Assembly: GCA_004557245.1 (NCBI GenBank)
Contig: SFEL01000006.1
Location: 1 to 64,000 of the forward strand
Source: Clostridiales bacterium
GTDB taxonomy: Bacteria > Bacillota > Clostridia > Christensenellales > CAG-138
Reading direction: 5' to 3'
Length of the DNA: 64,000 nucleotides
In this document: in pieces, positions 50,191 through 58,133 of the stretch
How the letters are laid out: every line of letters starts with the position of its first letter
How positions within the stretch are numbered: the stretch's first letter is position 1
Notes under the pieces: generated by a model
The model's input: only the letters and a program-made list of their open reading frames with translations
The model's database searches: none
Told to the model about the DNA's origin: nothing
Program-made: the position numbers and the translations under genes

Positions 50191-50635
50191 AAAGAAAACG
50201 CCGGAGCAGGTAAAGTATCAGAAGCTGGTAAAGGAGCGCATGCCCAAGAGCCAGACGTTTTCCCAGTGTGTCAGGGCGTTTATTTCCGGCGGCATAATAT
50301 GCTGCATAGGGCAGCTTATGCGCAACTGGGCGCAGCAGGGCATGGGACTGGACGAAAAGGGAACGGCGGCGTTCACTGCCATAGTGATGGTATTCCTTGG
50401 GGCGACGCTTACCGGCATAGGCGTGTACGATAAGATAGGCGAATGGTCCGGCGCAGGATCCATAGTGCCTATAACCGGCTTTGCCAATTCCATCGTCTCA
50501 CCCGCCATGGAGTTTAAACGCGAAGGCTTCATAACCGGCACCGCCGCAAAGCTTTTTACAATAGCCGGCCCTGTGCTGGTTTACGGCGTGGGCAGCTCAG
50601 TGATAGTGGGCCTTTTGAGCCTACTGTTCAAATAG
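50180..50635 (+). CDS. spoVAC: Stage V sporulation protein SpoVAC
   Basis: SpoVAC is a channel in the inner spore membrane needed for dipicolinic acid uptake and release. The 151-residue protein has three to four membrane segments: FISGGIICCIGQLMRNWAQQ, AFTAIVMVFLGATLTGIGVY, and a final VYGVGSSVIVGLLSLLF. The motif GAGSIVPITGFANSIVSPAMEFK is characteristic of SpoVAC. It is preceded by AGGGAGG. It leads the canonical run spoVAC-spoVAD-spoVAE and should be expressed late in the forespore under sigma-G. Confidence 0.96.
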   Translation: MANEKKTPEQVKYQKLVKERMPKSQTFSQCVRAFISGGIICCIGQLMRNWAQQGMGLDEKGTAAFTAIVMVFLGATLTGIGVYDKIGEWSGAGSIVPITGFANSIVSPAMEFKREGFITGTAAKLFTIAGPVLVYGVGSSVIVGLLSLLFK

Positions 50636-50643
50636 GAGGACGC

Positions 50644-51699
50644 ATGGCGGATATACTGAACAATATGATACCCGTAAAGCGCGCCGGAAGGCAGACGGTG
50701 CTGTTTTCCAACCCCCCGGCGATAATAAGCTCGGCTACCGTTGTAGGCCCAATGGAGGGCAAGGGGCCGCTGGGGCCATACTTTGATATGGTGCTCAAGG
50801 ACGATACCTGGGGCGAGGACAGCTGGGAGAAGGCGGAACGCAAGATGTTCGAGCACACTGTAAGGAGCGCGATGGACAAGGTGAACCTCCAAAGCGGCGG
50901 CGTGGACTGCCTGCTGGGCGGCGACCTTCTGAACCAGATAATCTCCGCAAACTTTGCGGCCAGAGAACTGAAATTGCCGTTCTTAGGCCTGTATGGCGCC
51001 TGCTCTACCATGGCGGAATCACTCCTCATAGGCAGTATGCTCATAGACGGAGGGTATGCCGGCAGGGTGGCCTGCATAGCTACCAGCCATTTTTCCACCG
51101 CCGAAAGGCAGTATCGCAACCCTCTGGAGATGGGTGGCCAGACTACCCCCACGGCACAGCGCACAGTGACCGGCGCAGGCTGCAGCATAGCCGCAAATCC
51201 GACTCTGGAAGGCGACAGACTGTATGGCAATGTATTCGTAACTGCGGGTACGATCGGCAAGGTTACGGATCTCGGCATCACCGATGTCAACAATATGGGA
51301 GCCGCAATGGCGCCTGCAGCGGTGGACACTCTGACAGCGCACCTTAGCGATACCGGTAGGGGAGTAATGGACTATGATTTGATAGTGACCGGCGACCTCG
51401 GAAGATTCGGCAGCGAGATGTTCAGGGAGCTGTGCCTGCAAAACGGAATAGACGTGGGCAACAGGCACCTTGACTGCGGCAACCTGGTATTCTCCGGGGA
51501 GCAGAAGGTGGACTGCGGAGGCAGCGGCTGCGGCTGCTGTGCAAGCGTGCTTAACGCATACCTGCTTGAGCGCATAGAAAAGGGCGATCTGAGGCGCATA
51601 TTCTTCATGGCGACGGGGGCGCTGCTGAGCCCTACCAGCAGCATGCAGAACGACAGCATACCTGGTATAGCCCACGGTATAGTGCTGGAAAGGAAGTAA
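50644..51699 (+). CDS. spoVAD: Stage V sporulation protein SpoVAD
   Basis: SpoVAD has a thiolase/KAS-like fold, binds dipicolinic acid and stands on the spore inner membrane. The 351-residue product shows GRQTVLFSNPPAIISSATVVG near its start, AVDTLTAHLSDTGRGVMDYD, LIVTGDLGRFGSEMF, and CGGSGCGCCASVLNAYLLE near its end. The start lies 8 nt after spoVAC with AGGAGG overlapping that stop. Next to the SpoVAC and SpoVAE channels it completes the dipicolinate-transport unit. Confidence 0.95.
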   Translation: MADILNNMIPVKRAGRQTVLFSNPPAIISSATVVGPMEGKGPLGPYFDMVLKDDTWGEDSWEKAERKMFEHTVRSAMDKVNLQSGGVDCLLGGDLLNQIISANFAARELKLPFLGLYGACSTMAESLLIGSMLIDGGYAGRVACIATSHFSTAERQYRNPLEMGGQTTPTAQRTVTGAGCSIAANPTLEGDRLYGNVFVTAGTIGKVTDLGITDVNNMGAAMAPAAVDTLTAHLSDTGRGVMDYDLIVTGDLGRFGSEMFRELCLQNGIDVGNRHLDCGNLVFSGEQKVDCGGSGCGCCASVLNAYLLERIEKGDLRRIFFMATGALLSPTSSMQNDSIPGIAHGIVLERK

Positions 51700-51701
51700 A
51701 C

Positions 51702-52058
51702 ATGGATTATCTCTGGGCATTTGTGATAGGAGGCGGAATATGCGTCATAGGTCAGCTTTTGATAAGCCTGACAAGGCTCACAGCGGCGCGTATACTGGTG
51801 ATTTTCGTAACGGCAGGCGTGGTGCTTACGGCGCTGGGACTGTATGAGCCGCTGGTAGAGCTTGCAGGAGCCGGGGCCACTGTACCGCTTACCGGCTTCG
51901 GCTACGCTCTTGGCAAAGGGGCCTTAGAGGCGGCAAGGGAGAGCGGCGTAATAGGCGCCTTTACCGGCGGCATAACAGCCACGGCGGGAGGCGTTGCGGC
52001 GGCCATAGTGTTCGGCTACCTCAATGCGCTGCTATTCACCCCTAAAACAAAAATGTGA
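51702..52058 (+). CDS. spoVAE: Stage V sporulation protein SpoVAE
   Basis: A 118-residue membrane protein with a SpoVAC-like pattern. MDYLWAFVIGGGICVIGQLL opens the first segment, GVVLTALGLYEPLVELAGAG and ATVPLTGFGYALGKGALEAA follow, and a last segment ends at residue 110. It is part of the dipicolinate channel; in Clostridia the minimal channel is SpoVAC-SpoVAD-SpoVAE. It starts 2 nt after the spoVAD stop with a GGAAAGG site and ends before a strong hairpin. Confidence 0.94.
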   Translation: MDYLWAFVIGGGICVIGQLLISLTRLTAARILVIFVTAGVVLTALGLYEPLVELAGAGATVPLTGFGYALGKGALEAARESGVIGAFTGGITATAGGVAAAIVFGYLNALLFTPKTKM

Positions 52059-52069
52059 CATATACAAAT

Positions 52070-52095
52070 AAATCCCCCGGACGACCGGGGGATTT
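52070..52095. terminator. Bidirectional terminator between spoVAE and the VanW gene
   Basis: AAATCCCCCGG and CCGGGGGATTT enclose a 4-nt loop, flanked by A and T runs. It lies 11 nt after spoVAE and 13 nt before the end of the convergent VanW gene. Confidence 0.92.
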
Positions 52096-52108
52096 TGCTG
52101 CTCCGGAA

Positions 52109-53794
52109 TTACTGTGTGAGGCCTGTTCCGGCGCCTTCAGTGGAGTTTGCGGCGTCGGGGTTTGCAAGGCTCAATGTTCCGTCCTCGTTTGCTTTTAGCT
52201 CATACTGAGGGTCGAGGGGTTCTCCGGCGTAGCCGGGCCATACATAGTAGCGGGTGGGATGCATCTTGTACTCGGTGTTGCCTATGGACTTGGTCTCTAC
52301 AACCTTGCCGTTGAGCTTGTAGGTCTTGAAGGATTCGTATATGGAACCCTTGACCGCGTTGTTTTTGAGCATCCAATAGGGGGAGTACAGACTGCTCTTT
52401 ACTTCGTATTCGGGTTCGCCGGGCTCCAGAGGTTCGACCAGCGTGGAGCTGAGCTCTATCTCGTCGAAGGTTTCCGGGAAGGGCTGGCCGTAGATGGAGC
52501 AGTTCACGGTGTAATTCTTGGTGTCTATCCAAGTGAACACGTAACAGGGGGACTCGGTATTGTTTTTCCACTTGAAGTCGATATAGCCGGTTACGGTGTT
52601 TATGGTAGCATCAAGACCGTTGGGATAGCCACTGGGGGTGGAATGAGGACGGCGTGCAGTAACCTCAAAGTCCCCGTACAGAACCGCCATATATGTGGTA
52701 GTGGCTATCTGGCATACGCCGCCGCCGGGCTGATCCTCATGGTCGGCGCCGCCCGCTATTACTGCCGGGGCAGGCTTCCAGCCATTCTTGATGGTACGGT
52801 CCCCAAGTATGGTGTTGGCGGAGAATTCTTCGCCGGGCTGGAGCACTGTGCCGTATACCATGCCGCAGGCCTTCTCAAGATTATGGCAGCGGTTGGTGTT
52901 GCGGCGCTTGCTCTTGTAGGTGGTGGAGGCCGTGCCCCTGAGGAACAGGCTCTCCTTGAGCTTTTCTACGGTAACATCTGAATGTATTGGGGCCATGGTG
53001 ACCTCAATGTCGCCAAAGTCCTTGCTCTCGCACCGTGTACGCACGGTGGCCATAAGCGCGTCAACGTCTACTCCGTAGCCGTCTACAGGCTCGGTAAAAT
53101 CGAAAAATACGTCCCGGGGATCGGTTATGGCCTGCTTGTCAGCGCCAAGTCCCGCTTTTTTTGCCTCCTCGCCTACCAGACCAAGGTCGGAGGTATCATA
53201 GGCGTTGGTCTTGGTGCTCTTCTCCGGGTAATGCACGGTGAAGCTTGCAGGAGTTGCAGGAGTTGTAACTTCGTCCGCGAAGGAATGTATAAAGCTCTCG
53301 ACGCCGGTAGGCTCTACGGTATAATCAATGGTATAAGCCCTGCCGTTTTCCTTTATGTCCTTAAGCTCGGCGGTAAGCGCCTGATAATCGCCTTCGCGGG
53401 CCAGGGACATAGCCTCGTTCAGTATTTCCTCGGTGTTGCAGGTTATGGTGAATTTAGAAGAATCAGCCGTATAGCTCTTGCCGTTGCAGGTGAACGTCAG
53501 ATGAACGCTGTCGGCTATCTCCTTTTCGGCGGTACCGGCCAGCGTGGCTTTTGCTTCATTAAGCGTCTGACCAGAAATATCAACTCCGTTTACCGTTACG
53601 CCATCATGGAAGGTGGTGGAATTCATTATTTGCTGACGCTGCTGCTCGCGGTAAATAATAAAATAGTACAGCGTGCCCAGCACCATGAGCAGAGCCGCCA
53701 ATACTATAAGCAGGGTCCTTACGATATTGCCGGAGGATTTTTTCTTGTTTTTCTTTGACGTCCTGGACGTCCTTTCGCGTGTCCTTGTTTCCAT
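52109..53794 (-). CDS. VanW-family envelope protein with YoaR-like domain
   Basis: The 561-residue protein has a basic cytoplasmic start (Arg/Lys/Ser-rich, 1-25), one membrane anchor (28-50, IVRTLLIVLAALLMVLGTLYY), and an external part. Two YoaR-like repeats occupy about 60-290, beginning GVTVNGVDISGQTLNEAKAT. The VanW domain follows with FSANTILGDRTIKNGW and QPGGGVCQIATTTYMAVLYG, the family hallmark. A C-terminal extension of 100 residues ends in an Asn/Asp-rich tail. VanW proteins are associated with cell-wall and spore-envelope functions, but their biochemistry is unclear. A second paralogue is at 61781. It is separate from spoVA, being convergent with it. Confidence 0.88.
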   Translation of the reverse strand: METRTRERTSRTSKKNKKKSSGNIVRTLLIVLAALLMVLGTLYYFIIYREQQRQQIMNSTTFHDGVTVNGVDISGQTLNEAKATLAGTAEKEIADSVHLTFTCNGKSYTADSSKFTITCNTEEILNEAMSLAREGDYQALTAELKDIKENGRAYTIDYTVEPTGVESFIHSFADEVTTPATPASFTVHYPEKSTKTNAYDTSDLGLVGEEAKKAGLGADKQAITDPRDVFFDFTEPVDGYGVDVDALMATVRTRCESKDFGDIEVTMAPIHSDVTVEKLKESLFLRGTASTTYKSKRRNTNRCHNLEKACGMVYGTVLQPGEEFSANTILGDRTIKNGWKPAPAVIAGGADHEDQPGGGVCQIATTTYMAVLYGDFEVTARRPHSTPSGYPNGLDATINTVTGYIDFKWKNNTESPCYVFTWIDTKNYTVNCSIYGQPFPETFDEIELSSTLVEPLEPGEPEYEVKSSLYSPYWMLKNNAVKGSIYESFKTYKLNGKVVETKSIGNTEYKMHPTRYYVWPGYAGEPLDPQYELKANEDGTLSLANPDAANSTEGAGTGLTQ

Positions 53795-54041
53795 TTTATC
53801 TCCGCTTTATTCTTAAAATTATCTCTTGCACTAATGCCTTTCCGTATCCGGCGTCAAAGCCGCTGGCACGGTACCCTTAATTATATGTGATTGTGGGACA
53901 TAATGTAAAGCCCCGTAAAACATTTTAGCAGGTATATTTGCTGGAGCATTTGTAAGGGTCCCTGATAAAGCTTTGGTTGCAAAGTATAGCACTATGATGC
54001 TAAAATTAACCTTTAGCAGGGAAAGGACAGGAGGAATGATT

Positions 54042-54659
54042 ATGCGAAAGATCCAAACCAGGACAATAGTACTTTACGGGCTGTTTATCGCCGTGATTTT
54101 TCTTCTGGGACTTACTCCGCTTGGCTATATAAACCTTCCCATAGCAGCCATAACCACGGTGCATATCCCGGTGATAGTGGGCGGATATGTGCTGGGTAAA
54201 AAGGGCGGTGCGGTACTGGGATTCTTCTTTGGCCTTACCAGCCTCATACGCTGCTTTACCACACCGGACGCCACGGCGGCGGTGATACTTGGAACAGGCA
54301 CAGGCTTTGGAGCGTATAACCTGCTTCTTATTCTGGCGGTCATATTCCTTCCACGTATACTCACCGGACTGTTTTCCTCCGCGCTGTATGAGCTTATAGG
54401 CGGTACCGGCAAGCGGCAGATAGCTGCCATGGGTGTAAGCGCTTTCGCAGGCAGTATGACAAATACGGTATTTTACCTCGGCGGCCTGTATCTTCTGGCC
54501 TTCGAACAGACCGCAAACATAATGGGCGTGGCGGGCAGCGCGCTGCTCAAGGCGCTCATGAGCATAGTGGCTTTCAACGGCGTGCTTGAGGCAATGGCCG
54601 CGGTAATACTTTGTATTGCGGTAGGCAAGGCGCTGAGCGCGTACATCAACAAAAAATAA
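54042..54659 (+). CDS. ECF transporter S component, probable pantothenate transporter
   Basis: The 205-residue membrane protein has about six segments and resembles the S components of energy-coupling-factor transporters. TPLGYINLPIAAITTVHIPV and GGAVLGFFFGLTSLIRCF, the latter containing the Ala/Gly-rich helix that meets EcfT, are visible. coaX, which phosphorylates pantothenate, starts 24 nt later, suggesting pantothenate as the substrate (PanT-like). The shared EcfA/EcfT module must come from elsewhere. ATG 54042 is chosen because GGAGG lies 7 nt before it; a second ATG 6 nt upstream is too close. Confidence 0.82.
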   Translation: MRKIQTRTIVLYGLFIAVIFLLGLTPLGYINLPIAAITTVHIPVIVGGYVLGKKGGAVLGFFFGLTSLIRCFTTPDATAAVILGTGTGFGAYNLLLILAVIFLPRILTGLFSSALYELIGGTGKRQIAAMGVSAFAGSMTNTVFYLGGLYLLAFEQTANIMGVAGSALLKALMSIVAFNGVLEAMAAVILCIAVGKALSAYINKK

Positions 54660-54682
54660 ATATACGGAGATAATTACAAACA

Positions 54683-55450
54683 ATGCTTCTGGTAATGGAC
54701 ATAGGCAATACCAATATAAAGACCGGCCTTTTCAAGGACGGCAGGCTCCAGAACTCATGGCGTCTGCGTACGGATTCTCTGCGCACAGCGGACGAGTACG
54801 GCACCCAGATGGAGGGCTTTTTCGGTCATTTGAATATAGATACCCGCGAAGTAGACGGTATAATAATGTCCTCCGTTATACCATCCATGAACTACACCAT
54901 GGAGCACATGTGTGAGCTGTACTTTCATCAGCAGAAGGTCATGGTGGTAAACAGCGAGATGAACCTGGGAATATCCATACGCTACGATATGCCTTCGCAG
55001 CTGGGCTCCGACCGTATCTGCAATGCGGTCGAAGCTTACCATATCTACGGCGGCCCCTGCACAATAGTGGATTTCGGCACTGCAACCAACTTCGCCGTGG
55101 TATCGGCTGAGGGCGAGTTCCTGGGCGGCCTCATATGCCCCGGCATAATGGTATCAGCAGACGCCCTCATAGAGCGGGCTGCCATGCTGCACAAGGTGGA
55201 ATACATAAAGCCCGAGAAGGTCATAGGCACCAACACCCGCGACGGCATACAGTCCGGAGTCATACGGGGCTATGTGGGCCAGGTGGACTACATACTCCGG
55301 CAGATAGAGAAGGAGCTGGGCGTAAAGCAGACAGTAGTGGCTACAGGCGGCATGTCCAACATGATAGCCAGCGAGACAGACAGGATAAACTACGTCAATC
55401 CTACCCTGACCCTGGAAGGCCTTGCACGCATATACGACATGAACCGTTAG
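54683..55450 (+). CDS. coaX: Type III pantothenate kinase
   Basis: CoaX phosphorylates pantothenate in the first step of CoA synthesis and is insensitive to CoA feedback. The 255-residue ASKHA-fold protein shows MLLVMDIGNTNIKTGLF, SSVIPSMNYTMEHM, SQLGSDRICNAVEAYH, TIVDFGTATNFAVVS with catalytic Asp, and GGLICPGIMVSADAL. The gene follows the ECF S component in one unit. It has an ACGGAGAT site. Its stop overlaps that of the convergent small membrane gene by 4 nt. Confidence 0.95.
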   Translation: MLLVMDIGNTNIKTGLFKDGRLQNSWRLRTDSLRTADEYGTQMEGFFGHLNIDTREVDGIIMSSVIPSMNYTMEHMCELYFHQQKVMVVNSEMNLGISIRYDMPSQLGSDRICNAVEAYHIYGGPCTIVDFGTATNFAVVSAEGEFLGGLICPGIMVSADALIERAAMLHKVEYIKPEKVIGTNTRDGIQSGVIRGYVGQVDYILRQIEKELGVKQTVVATGGMSNMIASETDRINYVNPTLTLEGLARIYDMNR

Positions 55451-55617
55451 CGGGAGAACCACTCAACAACGTAACATGCGCTGAGCATCAACTGGAGAAA
55501 AAACAGAACATAGCATACGCTGCGCCGGGTGTTATCATTCCGGCGCTTGTATATTTCTGCGCCTATGAGCGGCACGGCGGGTATTATCCCCGCATAAAGC
55601 AGAAAAAGCACAGTCAT
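55447..55617 (-). CDS. Small two-span membrane protein
   Basis: The 56-residue product has two hydrophobic segments (TVLFLLYAGIIPAVPLIGAE and SVCYVLFFLQLMLSACYVV) with a basic loop (YKRRNDNTRR) between them. AAGGAAGG lies 7 nt before the ATG at 55617, and an upstream in-frame ATG has no such support. No family is recognised. It is convergent with coaX and overlaps its stop codon. The gap to the Dabb gene (200 nt) probably holds its own promoter. Confidence 0.55.
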   Translation of the reverse strand: MTVLFLLYAGIIPAVPLIGAEIYKRRNDNTRRSVCYVLFFLQLMLSACYVVEWFSR

Positions 55618-55752
55618 ATCGATACCTTCCTTTATTGTGATAGATAACCGTGTTGCACGTATGTACAGCATAACATCTGGGTATAAGCTTATTCGATAGT
55701 GGAAGTTTGGCAATATGGGAATAATATAGTACAAACATTTGTGCGATTGTGC

Positions 55753-55758
55753 TATAAT
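55753..55758 (+). promoter_or_regulatory. -10 element of the Dabb gene
   Basis: GCTATAATGC contains a perfect TATAAT, 59 nt before the Dabb start. The -35 (TACAAA, 17 nt upstream) is weak. Confidence 0.4.
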
Positions 55759-55816
55759 GCTATACAGGTGGGTAATGCGGCCAACAACCCCCAAATTATC
55801 GAAGGAGAATAAAACC

Positions 55817-56098
55817 ATGGTAACTCATATCGTTTGCCACAAGTACACCGACAGAGAAGAAGCAAAGAAGATAGCCCCAATGCTCAAGGGCCTGGTAGGC
55901 AAGGTTCCCGGCCTTATCAGCATGGAAGCCGGCGCCGACTTCATGGGCAGCGGCAGGAGCTATGATTTGGCGCTTATCGCAAAGTTTGCGAACCGCGAGG
56001 ATCTGGCGGTTTACGCCGACCATCCGGAGCATGTAAAGGTAAAGCAGTATATCCATAAGGTGCTGGTAAACGGCATATCCGTGGATTTCGAGGATTGA
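55817..56098 (+). CDS. Dabb (stress-responsive alpha-beta barrel) domain protein
   Basis: The 93-residue protein is a single Dabb domain: MVTHIVCHKYTDREEAKKIA, then GKVPGLISMEAGADFMGSGR and SYDLALIAKFANREDLAVYA, ending HPEHVKVKQYIHKVL. Small Dabb proteins form dimeric barrels and may bind small molecules; biochemical roles vary. ATG 55817 follows GAAGGAGA. It is 27 nt upstream of uvrB and may be cotranscribed with it. Confidence 0.87.
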   Translation: MVTHIVCHKYTDREEAKKIAPMLKGLVGKVPGLISMEAGADFMGSGRSYDLALIAKFANREDLAVYADHPEHVKVKQYIHKVLVNGISVDFED

Positions 56099-56125
56099 TT
56101 TTTTTCGGGAGTTTAAGGTATCAGC

Positions 56126-58129
56126 ATGGGAGAGTTCAAAGTAGTATCCCCCTTTGAGCCGCAGGGCGACCAGCCCGAGGCCATAGCCGCCCTGAGCGAG
56201 GGCGTAAAGCGGGGGGACAGACTTCAGGTGCTTTTGGGCGTCACCGGCAGCGGCAAGACCTTCACCATGGCGAAGGTGATAGAGCAGGTGCAAAAGCCTA
56301 CTCTTGTCATCGCCCATAACAAGACCCTTGCGGCACAGCTTTGCGGCGAGCTGAGGGAGTTCTTCCCGGACAGCGCGGTAGAGTATTTCGTCTCGTACTA
56401 TGACTACTACCAGCCTGAGGCGTACATAGCCTCGTCGGATACATATATAGAAAAAGTAGCCACAGTGAACGACGAGATAGACAAGCTGCGCCACAGCGCT
56501 ACCTGCGCCCTGAACGAGCGCAGGGATGTTATAATCGTGGCTTCCGTAAGCTGTATATACGCTCTGGGAGACCCGGCAGAATACCTTAAACTCTCCATAT
56601 CCCTGCGCAAGGGCATGGAGATAGACCGGGACGAGGTAATGCGGCGGCTGGTCGATATACAGTACCAGCGCAACGAATATGACTTTGTCCGGGGCACCTT
56701 CCGGGCAAAGGGGGACGTGTTGGAGGTGTTTCCCTCCAACTGGTCGGATAAGGTGCTGCGCATCGAGTTCTTCGGCGACGAGGTGGAGCGCATAAGCGAA
56801 GTAAACTGTACTACCGGCGAAATACTTTTGGACAGGAGCCATGTGGCCATATTTCCCGCCTCCCATTACGCCACGGGCCGGGACAAGCTGGTAAAGGCTC
56901 TTGGAGAGATAGAACATGACATGCAGGTCAGGGTAGAGGAGTTTAAGGCGGAGGATAAGCTGGTAGAGGCACAGCGCATAGAGCAGCGTACTACATACGA
57001 TATGGAGATGATGCGTGAGATAGGCTACTGTCAGGGTATAGAGAACTACTCCCGCTACTTTGACGGCCGCAAGCCTGGCCAGCCTCCATATACGCTGATA
57101 GACTATTTCCCCAAGGACTTTCTTATGATAATCGACGAGTCCCACGTAACTCTGCCGCAGATACGGGGTATGTACAGCGGGGATTTATCCCGAAAGACAG
57201 CCCTCGTGGATTACGGCTTCCGCATACCGAGCGCCTATGACAACAGGCCCCTGAAGTTTGACGAGTTCAAGGAGCGGGTAAATCAGCTCATATGCGTATC
57301 CGCTACACCCGGCGAGTATGAACTGAGCCGGGCCAGCCAGGTGGCGGAGCAGGTGATACGCCCCACAGGACTGTTGGATCCCGAGATTGAGGTGCGCAAG
57401 GTAGAGGGACAGGTGGACGATCTGCTGGGCGAGATAAAGAAGACCGCCGCCAAGGGGGAAAGGGTGCTGGTTACTACCCTTACAAAGCGAATGGCGGAGA
57501 TGCTGACGGAATATCTTGACGGAATGGGCATACGGGTGCGGTACATGCACTCGGAAATCGAGACAATAGAGCGAATGGAGATAATCCGCGACCTGCGCCT
57601 GGGGGAGTTTGACGTGCTGGTAGGCATAAACCTCCTGCGCGAGGGACTGGATCTTCCGGAGGTGGGCCTCGTTGCCATACTGGACGCGGACAAGGAGGGA
57701 TTCCTGCGCTCCGCAACGTCGCTGATACAGACTATAGGCCGCGCCGCGCGAAACGCGGACGGCAGGGTAATAATGTACGCGGATACCATAACGCCTTCCA
57801 TGAAGGAGGCAATAGACGAGACTGCCCGCCGCCGCCAAAAGCAGCAGGCATATAATAAGGAACACAACATTACGCCGAGGACAATCACAAAGGCGGTCCA
57901 CGGCATAATTGAGATAAGCGGCAGGCCCAAGGAGGCGCAGGAGGATAGGGAAGCCCGCGCAGAGATACTGCGTGAGCAGATGCGGGCAGCGGCGGCCGAG
58001 CTGGACTTTGAAACGGCTGCAAGGCTCCGCGACAGGCTGTTCGACCTGACGGGGGAGGATAAGCCCAGAAAGATAGCTCCCGGCATGCCGGGCAGCACGA
58101 AGAAGGCAAGAGGAAGAACGAGAAAGTAA
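56126..58129 (+). CDS. uvrB: UvrABC excinuclease subunit B
   Basis: UvrB is the damage-verifying helicase-like subunit of nucleotide excision repair. The 667-residue protein shows LQVLLGVTGSGKTFTMAKVI (Walker A), the beta-hairpin region YFVSYYDYYQPEAYIASSDT, IIDESHVTLPQI, RVRYMHSEIETIERMEIIRD, and VGINLLREGLDLPEVGLVA. A UvrC-binding motif closes the protein (AELDFETAARLRDRLFDL). uvrA follows directly. It starts at ATG with a CGGGAG site 15 nt upstream. Confidence 0.97.
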   Translation: MGEFKVVSPFEPQGDQPEAIAALSEGVKRGDRLQVLLGVTGSGKTFTMAKVIEQVQKPTLVIAHNKTLAAQLCGELREFFPDSAVEYFVSYYDYYQPEAYIASSDTYIEKVATVNDEIDKLRHSATCALNERRDVIIVASVSCIYALGDPAEYLKLSISLRKGMEIDRDEVMRRLVDIQYQRNEYDFVRGTFRAKGDVLEVFPSNWSDKVLRIEFFGDEVERISEVNCTTGEILLDRSHVAIFPASHYATGRDKLVKALGEIEHDMQVRVEEFKAEDKLVEAQRIEQRTTYDMEMMREIGYCQGIENYSRYFDGRKPGQPPYTLIDYFPKDFLMIIDESHVTLPQIRGMYSGDLSRKTALVDYGFRIPSAYDNRPLKFDEFKERVNQLICVSATPGEYELSRASQVAEQVIRPTGLLDPEIEVRKVEGQVDDLLGEIKKTAAKGERVLVTTLTKRMAEMLTEYLDGMGIRVRYMHSEIETIERMEIIRDLRLGEFDVLVGINLLREGLDLPEVGLVAILDADKEGFLRSATSLIQTIGRAARNADGRVIMYADTITPSMKEAIDETARRRQKQQAYNKEHNITPRTITKAVHGIIEISGRPKEAQEDREARAEILREQMRAAAAELDFETAARLRDRLFDLTGEDKPRKIAPGMPGSTKKARGRTRK

Positions 58130-58133
58130 AGTG

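Noticed and set aside
55618..55818. N-terminal extension of the small membrane protein to 123 residues
   Set aside because: The extra 67 codons overlap the promoter and start of the Dabb gene and have no ribosome site, while ATG 55617 has AAGGAAGG at the right distance.
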